Positions 42,601 to 49,276 of a stretch of 64,000 nucleotides of DNA are shown in pieces. Each line of letters begins with the position of its first letter. The stretch's first letter is position 1. Origin of the DNA: Brienomyrus brachyistius (taxonomy: Eukaryota > Chordata > Actinopteri > Osteoglossiformes > Mormyridae); NCBI RefSeq assembly GCF_023856365.1, contig NC_064551.1, forward strand, positions 20,026,349 through 20,090,348, in the 5' to 3' direction. Made by a program: the position numbers and the translations under genes. The notes beneath the pieces were generated by a model, which was not told where the DNA came from, made no database searches, and worked only from the letters and a program-made list of their open reading frames with translations.

Positions 42601-42933
42601 CTGAAAAAATTAGATGAAAACTGCAGAGAAAACGTTAAAGATGTTACTGTATAAACCAGGTTGATCTGGAAATGAGCAGACAAAGGGGAATTCAATCCCT
42701 GCTGTTGGCTTCTGTTACCTGTGATGATGTGGACACAAAGCAGTGGGTGTCATCTCCTGCCAGGTGGGCGGGGAAATGGACAGAACGGGGCGGGCATTGC
42801 GCAGGGGCGGAGCCACTCCTGCCATAGAAGGATGACTGGATGCTGATGGTGGTGTGGGGAGGACAGCTGACGGAGAAGTAGTCACCATCGCAGGCCTGCG
42901 CCGTGAAGTTCTGCAGTACTTTGGACAGGTAGC
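4524..42933 (-). CDS. eva1c: EVA1-family membrane protein with two SUEL lectin domains (split gene, exon 1 missing)
   Basis: This is a minus-strand gene, joined from 42933-42719, 38200-38077, 36911-36759, 31542-31399, 6650-6519 and 4894-4524. The exons total 1139 bp and give 379 residues plus a stop. Counting from the first residue seen, SUEL lectin domain 1 spans about 1-112, SUEL domain 2 about 115-212, the linker 213-256, the membrane helix about 262-285 and the cytoplasmic tail 286-379. All six junctions have GT and AG ends, and the phases match (1, 0, 1, 1, 1, 1). EVA-1 in C. elegans is a Slit co-receptor in axon guidance, and human EVA1C binds Slit and heparin. EVA1A is a short endosomal/lysosomal protein linked to autophagy. 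The ectodomain matches EVA1C, but the helix and tail are closer to EVA1A, so the symbol is provisional (eva1c versus a long eva1a). The start codon and signal peptide are absent. Confidence 0.85.
4895..6518 (-). other. Last EVA1 intron (1.6 kb)
   Basis: The intron has a GTATGC donor and a CTCAG acceptor. It contains the SINE at 5887-6244 and a 17-base C tract (minus strand; 4917-4933) beginning 22 bp from the acceptor. No other element was recognised. Confidence 0.7.
5887..6244 (+). mobile_element. Full-length tRNA-derived SINE with 13-bp target duplication
   Basis: The element lies in the last EVA1 intron in antisense orientation to the gene. The head carries a Pol III A-box-like TGGTGCAGTGG near 5895 and a B-box-like GGTTCGAGTCT near 5940, as in a tRNA. 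The body follows, and the element ends in a (GGAT)n tail. It is flanked on both sides by GGTTCCTCACTGG (5874-5886 and 6245-6257), which marks target-primed insertion. It is the best reference copy in the window. Confidence 0.85.
6519..6650 (-). CDS. eva1c: EVA1 exon: juxtamembrane linker
   Basis: The exon is 132 bp. It starts after GTGTTTTCAG with TG (split Val codon) and ends TTAGCAG before GTATGC, in phase 1. It encodes [10 protein letters not shown], then a linker and [15 protein letters not shown], the conserved EVA1 segment just outside the membrane. It joins directly to the last SUEL exon in phase. The linker is shorter than in human EVA1C, as far as I recall that protein. An internal Met in the conserved EMALVSN motif sits where short EVA1A-type proteins begin their homology, so it could start a lectin-free isoform. 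No separate promoter is visible. Confidence 0.85.
9317..9353. repeat. (GT)n plus poly-G microsatellite
   Basis: About 11 GT units run directly into about 15 G residues and then CGGGGGC. This is compound simple sequence inside the large intron. Confidence 0.9.
10555..10690 (-). repeat. Old, diverged copy of a CCATCC-tailed repeat
   Basis: The order 'TTCCTTATCCTGGTCTGGGT', 'GGGGACAAGGCTGGGG' and 'CATTCA' resembles the tail half of an older relative of the window's main SINE, also seen at 42110-42500 and 51420-51950. The copy is strongly decayed. Confidence 0.4.
12740..12810. repeat. (GGAT)n microsatellite
   Basis: Interrupted GGAT tetramers over about 70 bp. This may be the remnant tail of a SINE copy whose body is gone. 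Confidence 0.85.
16061..16130. repeat. 14-bp minisatellite, 5 units
   Basis: Five head-to-tail copies of CTGGGAGTCGGGCC follow each other with changes only in the last two bases of the first and last units. Confidence 0.92.
16704..16821 (-). mobile_element. 5'-truncated SINE copy with target duplication
   Basis: This is the tail half of the SINE at 5887-6244 in reverse orientation, ending abruptly at CCCATTGCAG. AAAGAGGAACAT flanks both sides (from 16692 and from 16822). The duplication shows a true 5'-truncated retroposition rather than later deletion. Confidence 0.8.
23126..23338 (+). mobile_element. tRNA-derived SINE (second family)
   Basis: The head has a tRNA-like GTGGCTCAGGTTGG stretch and a B-box-like GTCAGCTCAAATCCC. 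It is followed by the CCCTTGGGCAAGGCCCTTTA core seen in several copies here and by a diverged tail. It differs from the GGCGGCATGG family. Confidence 0.6.
23865..24133 (+). mobile_element. Solo LTR of a retrotransposon
   Basis: The 269-bp element begins TGTCATGACC and ends GTCATAACA (TG...CA). It is flanked exactly by GAACC at 23860-23864 and 24134-24138, a 5-bp target duplication. A TATTTAAG box near 23974 and an ATTAAA-type signal near 24061 fit an LTR promoter and polyadenylation site in plus orientation. No internal retroviral-like genes remain, so recombination between two LTRs is likely. A gypsy-like origin is my guess from family memory. Confidence 0.8.
27835..28332. mobile_element. 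Mariner/pogo-like non-autonomous DNA transposon
   Basis: The left end CTGTAAGCCCTCGTGCATTCGCG is inverted at the right end (minus strand CAGTAATACCTCGGACATTC). Both ends are flanked by TA, the target site of the Tc1/mariner superfamily. ATTCGCGA-type motifs recur inside. There is no transposase frame. An LTR fragment is nested inside it. Confidence 0.6.
28003..28100 (+). mobile_element. Truncated LTR, same family as the solo LTR
   Basis: TGTCATGACC, then CACGCCCCCTC, then TCCAGTTGATG follow the first 100 bp of the solo LTR at 23865. The downstream half (TATA-like box, polyadenylation part, GTCATAACA end) is missing. It lies within the mariner-like element. Confidence 0.55.
28930..29052. repeat. 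Poly-C tracts
   Basis: Runs of 12 or more C at about 28941-28952 and 29033-29050. They account for the proline-rich open frame across this region. Confidence 0.85.
30500..30690 (+). mobile_element. tRNA-derived SINE with LINE-type tail
   Basis: The head GGTCAGAGGCTAAGCCTCTG and B-box-like GGTTGCTGGTTTGCGAGTCC are followed by AGCAAGGCCCTTAACCCCCT. The element ends in TCTCCACTGGGATCAATGAAG and an AT-rich stretch. The tail matches that of the minus-strand SINE next to it. Confidence 0.65.
31105..31335 (-). mobile_element. tRNA-derived SINE, minus strand, next to an EVA1 exon
   Basis: Read on the minus strand, ATCGGAAGGTCGCCAGTTCA (B-box-like) leads to a body with a 16-base C tract and ends in TTTCTCCACAGAGATTAATA. 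It is the same family as 30500-30690 in opposite orientation. It ends about 65 bp from the donor of the EVA1 exon at 31399. Confidence 0.6.
31399..31542 (-). CDS. eva1c: EVA1 exon: second half of SUEL lectin domain 2
   Basis: The exon is 144 bp. It starts after CATTGCAG with AG (split Glu codon) and ends TCCTGTG before GTAGGT, in phase 1. It encodes [14 protein letters not shown], then [30 protein letters not shown]. This is the closing half of a SUEL domain, with all four expected cysteines at EVA1C spacing and FG-DPC plus KYLSV-Y-C at its end. NCS is a possible glycosylation sequon. A SINE tail sits about 65 bp beyond the donor. Confidence 0.87.
31543..36758 (-). other. EVA1 intron (5.2 kb)
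   Basis: The intron lies between the two halves of SUEL domain 2. It shows unique-looking sequence with simple A- and C-rich runs. No transposon copy was recognised with confidence, and no exon of another gene was seen. Confidence 0.55.
36759..36911 (-). CDS. eva1c: EVA1 exon: first half of SUEL lectin domain 2
   Basis: The exon is 153 bp. It starts after CGTCCTCAG with two bases of a split Asn codon and ends GCAGTAG before GTGTGAAC, in phase 1. It encodes [17 protein letters not shown], then [15 protein letters not shown] and QECP. The [15 protein letters not shown] pattern matches the second EVA1C lectin repeat. An alternative donor (GTAGGT) lies four bases upstream. Only the donor used here restores the frame into the next exon and keeps the spacing to the next cysteine. 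Confidence 0.85.
37685..37703. repeat. Poly-A tract
   Basis: About 18 A residues in the 1.2 kb intron between the two SUEL domains, without a recognisable retroposon body upstream. Confidence 0.85.
38077..38200 (-). CDS. eva1c: EVA1 exon: second half of SUEL lectin domain 1
   Basis: The exon is 124 bp. It starts after CCTCGCAG in phase 0 and ends CGCCCCA before a consensus GTAAGT donor, in phase 1. It encodes [12 protein letters not shown], then [14 protein letters not shown] and [11 protein letters not shown]. The order TEC, RSC, FG-DPCP, KYL-Y-C is the closing half of a SUEL domain and lines up with EVA1C without gaps. The intron before it is about 4.5 kb and the one after it about 1.2 kb. 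Confidence 0.88.
38439..38593. mobile_element. Foldback (long inverted repeat) element, copy 1
   Basis: Two arms of about 65 bp run inward: the left has CCAGAACAAGATTTTGTTTC, the right the inverse of CCAGACCAAGATTTTGTTTC. They are separated by a short spacer around GTGACTGTGACTATT. The structure would form a near-perfect hairpin. A diverged second copy is at 51581-51752. Confidence 0.75.
38900..39079 (-). mobile_element. SINE copy with target duplication
   Basis: This is a diverged, internally shortened minus-strand member of the GGCGGCATGG SINE family. It retains the CATCTATCC tail, GGAGTACCCAGAGGAAACCC and the head complement CTAACCACTGTGCCACC. It is flanked by TCCAGAGGGAT at 38889-38899 and 39080-39090. 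Confidence 0.75.
39327..39372. repeat. (CA)n microsatellite
   Basis: Interrupted CA dinucleotides immediately left of the TIR element at 39380. Confidence 0.9.
39380..39629. mobile_element. 250-bp MITE with perfect 19-bp inverted termini
   Basis: TATACCTATCCTTATGGGG at the left end is repeated exactly in inverse at the right end. The interior has TAACCCTAACCATAAC-like and CCTTATGGGGACC motifs. There is no coding capacity. It is known as a widespread fish repeat type by my recollection; the superfamily is not assigned. Confidence 0.8.
39635..39681. repeat. (CG)n-(CA)n microsatellite
   Basis: A short alternating CG tract runs into about 17 CA units, directly right of the TIR element. Alternating purine-pyrimidine sequence of this kind can adopt Z-DNA. 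Confidence 0.9.
40238..40277. repeat. (ATCC)n microsatellite
   Basis: About ten ATCC tetramers. This is possibly the surviving tail of a minus-strand SINE. Confidence 0.9.
42110..42500 (-). repeat. Old decayed repeat related to the CCATCC-tailed family
   Basis: It holds CATTACTCATCCAGAACAGA, ACCAATCCCAGGAAGCC, GAGAACATGCAAACGCCAC and CAAACCCCCCAGCCC in the order seen in the SINE-like family on the minus strand, at high divergence. Confidence 0.45.
42719..42933 (-). CDS. eva1c: EVA1 exon: first half of SUEL lectin domain 1
   Basis: The exon is 215 bp. It starts after CCTGCAG with two bases of a split codon (most likely Gly) and ends CACAG before GTAACA, in phase 0. It encodes [10 protein letters not shown], then [13 protein letters not shown] and a SFYGR motif. 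The Cys-Asp-Gly-(Asp/Glu) start, the Ser-Cys-Pro strand and the FYGR turn are hallmarks of the rhamnose/galactose-binding SUEL fold. NFT near the beginning is a possible N-glycosylation site. The remaining cysteines (AQC, HCF) fit the disulfide pattern. The preceding exon must end in phase 1. Confidence 0.85.
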
Positions 42934-45204
42934 CTGCAGGGTGATAACATGGACACGGAGCCCAGGGACGTGAGTAATGGTCACACAGGAAAAATAGCCT
43001 GAAAAGTGAGGGTGGACAGGATGACTATGTGCTGTAAATGGATGCTTCCGCACAAAATTAAATCAATAACCAATATATTGTCTAATGTCTGTATGTCTAA
43101 TTGCCGGTGAAATTTGCCAGTGCTTCTTACCGGGATATGTTGCATTGTTTTTTTATTCTGTGAAAAATGATAGATCAATCTGCTGGTCAGATTTAATAAG
43201 AATCATAGACATGTTGTGGGTCACATAAGTAAAATATTTTAAAAAGGTTGAGTCCCGTTTTGATTGAGATGGATCCCTCTAGTAACTAACAAATAGCTTA
43301 ACAAAAGAACTTGTTCATCCTCCATTGTTTTGGGGTGGCGGTGTAGTTTCAAATTATGGCAATTTTAACCAACAAGCTTTTTTGCTACACCCATCCTTTG
43401 CATAATGGTCCCAGTTTTGTTGTGCGATATAAGAAAAGTCCTCAGTCCAGAAAGCCCAAGAACAGGGACTAGGTTCAGGAACTGCGGTATGAAAGTGCCC
43501 AGTCACCGCCTGCTTGGTTCCTGCTGGGACAAGCTGGGCAATCATCAGCAGCCCATTGGAATACCGAATCCTGTGAACCCTGTAGCCTATCTTCTGGCTT
43601 CCCTATTTACGCTCTGTCACCTCCCTTCCTGGCCACCCAAACATTCAGTGTTTTTCACAAGTAAAATTAAGACAAATGATATCTCAGTAGAATGAAAAAA
43701 AAGGAGTCTCCTTTATAGGGTTCTGCCATCTTGCTCTACACATATTGTGATTCATGAAGCAGGACGACAGGCCCTCAACCTGATAAGAGGCAGCCCTGGC
43801 TGTAATTCTTGAAACAACCTCAAACCTCCGAAAGATCACCACCCACATCACCGCCATAAGCTGCGCGTGCTGACACAGCCCTGGTAACACTAGCCGGGAT
43901 TCAGGCCAAAATTCTGCTCTGGCTGAGTGTTCAACAAAACATCTGTATAAAAGACAGGGTACATGTATAAGACTTGTTTTTGTAAGAGAAGTTTTTGTAA
44001 GCCCTAGGGGTGTGGATGTTCTGCAGGGGGGAGTGAAGTCAGGTGAACAGTCCATTCATTGTAGCCCCTTCCCAAGGATACCCGTTCTTCTCCCCTGCAT
44101 TTCCCTTGTGCAGAAGCCGTATCAGCTACATTTTGTTTTCATTCCTCTCCATGGTGTTTCTAAACCCAAACAAAGTCCCTATCCCATCATGGCACCTCAG
44201 TGACTTGTGGTTCTGTCTTATTTTTAAACCTGAACACCTTAAACAACAAGCGTTCCAATCTCCTTGCGGGCGTTCAGCATGGCACGCAATGTGGTCCGTT
44301 TGAATTTGTAGTGATTTGATGAGGGGGATTGAGACGGGAAAGGCGGGGTATCAAGGCGATAATTTTTTAACTCAACAAGGTGGTTCTGAAGAGTACGCCC
44401 TGTCAAGATGCTTGGAAAAACATTAAAGGGTCTATTTGGCCGCATTTGATTTGGATTGTTGTGCGGGTACAAGCCCTGACAAATGACTTCACTCCCTTAT
44501 ATGGACCTGCTCCCCCCATTCAGAAGGATCCTGACTCTGGCGGCTCCACATCTTTGAAGAAAACCTCCGGGAGCTGTCAGCCGGGGGAAGGCAACCATTA
44601 CGAGGGCATGGTGCTAAAAATTCCTCCATGTCAAAATAAGAGAAAAAATTTGACCAGCCATTTCCTTTGGCTTTAAGAGTCATTTTTTCTCTTTCCTCGA
44701 TAACTCAGTCACTTCCTGGGATCCAGCACAATTAATTGGCTTATTTAACAGCCTTACCGTATTATAACAAATAAAAGACTCCCAGGTGTTGGAATTTTGT
44801 GCAAATTGAGATGACCTGAAGGTAAACATCATAGGAGAACTGGTCGGGTCCCGCTTCCGTGAACCGCTGCACAATGGAAGCAGACTTCAGGGCACTTGTA
44901 GCGATAACTCAGATGCAAAATGTCACTCTGGGTTTGTTTGTGTCTCTGAAGCTTAAGCGATAGCATTTGCTAACCCCAAACAGGAAGACCACAGGAAGGT
45001 GGAGTTAAACAGGGCAAGATATTTTAGTCTCACTTGATCACGTTAAAGAGAGAAAATCTTGTCACATGATTGAAGAGAGCCCCTGATAAAGGATGACCCT
45101 TTAGTTTAATATCGGTTATCCATGCTTCTTGGTGTCTGGACCCTCCAGAAAATCCTACTTTTGCTCAAGATGTCCATAAGTCTCAGCACTCTCCATGGAT
45201 CCTA

Positions 45205-45425
45205 TTACACATATTTAGCAGATGCTCTTGTCCAAAGCAAGATAAAAATGAAGAAAACTTGGAATCAGAGATTAGGGTTAACCACCATCGAGAAGCAAAT
45301 GAGGGTAAGGGCTTCACATAAGGACCCGACAGTCATATAATTCACCCAGACACATGGTTCAAACCTACAACTATCTAGACAAGGGGACAGACCCAAACTC
45401 ACTGAGCTACACATTGGTCTGAATT
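45205..45425 (-). mobile_element. tRNA-like SINE remnant
   Basis: Read on the minus strand, it begins TGTAGCTCAGTGAGTTTGGG with a B-box-like GGTTTGAACC and ends in TGCTTTGGACAAGAGCATCT, a common fish SINE 3' motif. It is diverged but has a tRNA-like head and tail in the right order. Confidence 0.55.
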
Positions 45426-45771
45426 GCTCAGATCATTATTTTTATGTTCCCCTTGTTCTTTCAAACAACGCGGGAAAGAAGAATAGAGCTTCCTTTTCTT
45501 AACCAAGCAAAATTTTTGCCTGGTGGGACGCAGAGAAATATCAGTGATTCCACAGAGGTCACCCTCACAGCTCAAATGCTGGACAAACACTAGAGGGGCC
45601 AGGAGTGGAGAAGTTTCTAAACAAATGATAAGATGCTACAGCACTTGCTGATAAGAGCCTTTTGTTTTTTGGATGATTGGCACTGTTTGATCTGATAATG
45701 AAATGGCCCAGTGTTTCCACATGGGGAGATGGGGGTCATTCGTTCACGTCACACAAGGTCCAGATTACTAT

Positions 45772-46422
45772 GGGCGCTTTTCCACTGGTATATAGGAACC
45801 GAGCCGCATCCGAGCCATACTAGTTAAAGGTTGCTTTCGTTTTTAACTGCAGAAGGGTCTGCTCAGTAAAGACGTTGTCATGTTTGGAGAGTGACAATGA
45901 TGTAAAACCAAAGAGACGCTTAATCACTCTTCACACAGTGTACATCATGATTTACTATGTGCTGATTTCCTAATATTCTAGCACATCTGTGATAATTCCT
46001 GTGGTCTGCATGCGTCAAACGCCAGCGGAATTAGCATTTAATTGTGTAAAGTTGCATTACAAATCCATTCCATTTAGCTGTTCTATACTGCTTTTCCATG
46101 CAGGAGGTTGGAACTTTTCAGGTTCCGAGTTACAGGGAATCAATACATTGCGATGTACAATAATACTAATAATGAGTATTATGTAGAATATAACCTTTTT
46201 CCTTCAGATAACCCATGCGCAGAACACCGGTATCTCCATGAATTTCGACCAATCAGATGGTAGTGATGTAACCAGCTTGGTTTAGTCCCACTTTCCGCCC
46301 TGCGAGTTAGCTGGGCCGTGTCAGTATGGGTGACACTCATGTATGGCTTACTGTACATGCTTTAAAATGGAAAACCGTCAATTTGCAGTACGGCTTGGTT
46401 GCTGGTGCCAGTGCAAAAGCTA
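45772..46422. mobile_element. Probable MITE with short inverted termini
   Basis: The left end GCGCTTTTCCACTGGTA is inverted imperfectly at the right (minus strand AGCTTTTGCACTGGCA). A second internal CTTTTCCATGCAGGAGGTTG and the GAACCGAGCCGCATCC motif resemble a fish hAT-like MITE. No target duplication was confirmed. Confidence 0.45.
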
Positions 46423-46689
46423 CATAAGATGGGTTAGCAAGCAGTCTTCCAGGGTTCAAATTTCCAGTTAGTTAACTGTTTGAGCCCACTTTGCTACAAA
46501 CCAAACTTAACTAACTATAGCAAAACTGTGTAACAGCTTATATTTTGGCCACAAATTAGCTAAAAAGATAGTGGTTACTATGTACTGCATGAGAACTACT
46601 GGGGATGAAATACAATGATGACAAAAAATAAATATGAGTATAAATAAATAATTTTAATTAATAAAAAATATATTATTTAAAGCCCTCTG

Positions 46690-46910
46690 TCATCCATCCA
46701 TCTCCCACTCCTCTTTATCTAGTACACAGGTACAGTGACCCGGAATCCTGTCCCAAGAGGCACCGGGGCTGAGGCAGGGGACATTTTATAGGTAGCAATC
46801 CAGGTAAAATCAAATTTTGTTTTTGAACTTGAGGAGGAAACCAAAATTACCAGCGGAAACCCACAGATCAAACCCACACCCCCACAGGTATGAAGCAGCT
46901 ATTTTTTTTG
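46690..46910 (-). repeat. Old decayed copy of the CCATCC-tailed repeat
   Basis: CATCCATCCATCTCCCACTC, then CCCGGAATCCTGTCCCAAG, then GAGGAGGAAACCAAAATTACC and AACCCACACCCCCACAGGT run in family order. The copy is heavily diverged. Confidence 0.4.
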
Positions 46911-48103
46911 TGTCCATATGGTTTACTTAAATTTAAAAACATTAAAATTTGAAAATAAACAGAAAAAATTACTTGCATGCTTTATTTTGAGGATTTAGTG
47001 GAAAAGTTTTAGTTAATTTTATGTCAATGTGGTGTAAATGCAAAAACTTTATGAAAAGTGAAATTCTCAATAAAATGCCCTGTCAACTAGTTTGGCGAAA
47101 TCTTACATTAGAACTATTTAATAACAAATAAATTAAAAGAAAATAAATAACATCATTGTTCTGAATATTATAATTAATTTGGGGATGTACATTAGCCAGG
47201 GTAACTTCCTGTAATGCCATGGTGAGTAATCATCATTCAAAGAACAGTTTTGTTCATATTCTACAAGAAATCCATATAACAGGAAATAGTATTACAAACA
47301 CGAACCCCTGGTGACACTAAGTGTTGCAAGCCAAGGGTAGTAACTCTCTTTGAAAATGGATGGAGAGAGGGATAGATGGATGGAATTGCAATAGAAGGCA
47401 TAAATTCAAGATTTTTGTTGTTAGTTGTTTTTACAACATTGAAGTAACATAAAACACCACCTTGATGACTGTCATGATTGATTTTCAGTGTCAATTTCTT
47501 CAACAAGCAATGGCATTTCACTGTAGAAGCAACATTGTCAAGAGGTACAACTGGTTTTGCTAACTGATAATATACAGTGTAACAATAAGTGTAGCCTTAT
47601 TGCAGTGTAACAACATGTTTTTTTAACCTGTTTTATAGTTTGCTGGGACAACAATTTGTCAAAGATTATTTAGAAAACACATGATGTTTTCAGCATATCT
47701 ACTGCTCAATATTACTGAAACACATAAAATATAAATTTAAAACATAGTTCTAATAGTATCCATTTTCATGTAATATTTTAAAATAAAGCAATTATTTTTA
47801 TGAGTACACTTACATGTACTCTAAGTGGATATAATATGTAATATTTCTCATTCCTTTGTTGTTACACCGTTTGACATTTTCAGGTGCATTTAGTCTTACT
47901 ATCTGTAAAAAATGGTGCGAATGTCATTCCAAATGACATGAAATGAACATAAATACACATGCATACAAAGCTGATGCATGCTTTTAAAACAAGTTTTTAA
48001 AAGATTTGCAAATTGCTCCTCTTGCCAAGACTTATCCGTCACTGACTCTTATACATGGCATGCTTACAGGTTTTTGCCACACACAGACAGGAAAACAACA
48101 AAC

Positions 48104-48273
48104 TCAGACGCCTAGGGCACGCCCCCTTCAGTTACACTCAGGCGCCTAGGACACGCCCCCTTCAGTCACACTCTGGCGCCTAGGACACGCCCCCTTCAGT
48201 CACACTCTGGCGCCTAGGACACGCCCCCTTCAGTCACACTCTGGCGCCTAGGACACGCCCCCTTCAGTCACAG
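48104..48273. repeat. 34-bp minisatellite, 5 units
   Basis: Five units of 34 bp carry GGCGCCTAGGACACGCCCCC and CTTCAGTCACAC. The first unit differs by a few bases, and the inner three are almost identical. Each unit holds the overlapping palindromes GGCGCC and CCTAGG and a GC/CACC-box-like ACACGCCCCC. Confidence 0.93.
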
Positions 48274-48524
48274 ACACGTGCCAAGGCGGGGTCAACCTTC
48301 CCTCAGGTGAGTCAGATGCACTACGTAACCATGGTGACCGGGTAGACAAGGGGAGAATGCAGCCCTGAACAGACAAGCATTCATGTTCTGACCAGCCAGC
48401 ACGTCCACAGCAGAATTCAAGGTATTTTCACGGTGTAGTGGGGGGTGGGGTGACAAGGGGGTGTAATTGTGGTGGCAGAGAAATCACTAACTCACATTTA
48501 TGGTTGAGCATAGAATATACATTT

Positions 48525-48632
48525 AATATACATTAATAACAAACATTACTTAATTATACAATAATTATACAATTATACAATTATTGTATAATGTTTGCTA
48601 TTATTATATAATGTTTGTTATTAATGTATATT
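48525..48632. repeat. AT-rich palindrome with perfect 24-bp arms
   Basis: The arm at 48525-48548 (starts AATATACATTAATAACAAAC) is exactly inverted at 48609-48632. The 60-bp loop contains a further inverted repeat around ACAATAATTATAC. It may be a tiny foldback element or an expanded AT cruciform. Confidence 0.85.
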
Positions 48633-48729
48633 AAGATATAACAGTAACAGTAGTATCAAACAATAGAAAATAAGAAATATAAATAAAATAAATAACAATA
48701 TATACAATACAATACAATATAATACAATA

Positions 48730-49075
48730 CAAATGGTATGTTCTTATTGTTTGTTGTGAAGTCTGATAGCAGATGGAAGAAAAGACCTGCGGTATCTCTC
48801 TGTCGCACACCTTGGATGCACCAGTCTGTCGCTGATGGAGCTGCTCAGTACTGACAGTGTGTCCTGTAAGGGGTGGGAGATGTCCTCCAGCAGGGAATGC
48901 AGCTTAGCCAACGTTCTCCTGACCACCTCCACCGAGTCAAGGGGACCTCCCAAGACAGAGCTGGCTTTTTTAATCAGCCTGCTCAGTGTTTTCCTCTCCC
49001 CAGCAGAGATGCTGCTGCCCCAGCAGACCACAACATAGAAGATGACTGATGCCGCCACAGAATCGTAAAAGGTCT
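48730..49075 (-). mobile_element. LINE 3' fragment: end of reverse transcriptase
   Basis: A minus-strand frame (49058-48744) encodes VIFYVVVCWGSSISAGERKT, then IKKASSVLGGP and ERYRRSFLPSAIRLHN before the stop. This is the typical C-terminal end of fish non-LTR retrotransposon reverse transcriptases. An AATAC-rich run follows at 48700-48732, as at a LINE 3' end. It is 5'-truncated, and I do not assign the clade. Confidence 0.75.
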
Positions 49076-49089
49076 ATATAAGAGTGTAA

Positions 49090-49276
49090 TCATATTACAG
49101 CTCTTAAAGGATGTTAGGATGTTAACATACATACACGTTAACATGTATGTAATGCATACATGACGTTTATGAATGTCTTATGAATACTTAATGAATACAT
49201 TATTAAGGTGTACTGAACATTTCATTAATGCAATATAAAAGCATTATGAAGATGCAGTTAATGTAAAGCGTTACCG
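49090..49276. mobile_element. MITE end, same family as 20-556
   Basis: AATGTAAAGCGTTACC at 49260-49276 matches the right terminus of the element at 20-556. It is preceded by TTATGAATGTCTTATGAATA-type repeats. No left terminus was found, so it is a fragment. Confidence 0.45.

Larger units (their letters stand above)
38201..42718 (-). other. EVA1 intron (4.5 kb)
   Basis: The intron splits SUEL domain 1. It holds a foldback element, a SINE copy, a TIR element between two CA repeats, an (ATCC)n tract, a 16-base G tract near 41311 and an old repeat near 42110-42500. No other exon was recognised. Confidence 0.55.

Noticed and set aside
44380..44676. Repeated MVLK-PCQ phrase suggesting an internal protein duplication
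   Set aside because: The underlying DNA aligns poorly and the likeness is limited to a few residues.
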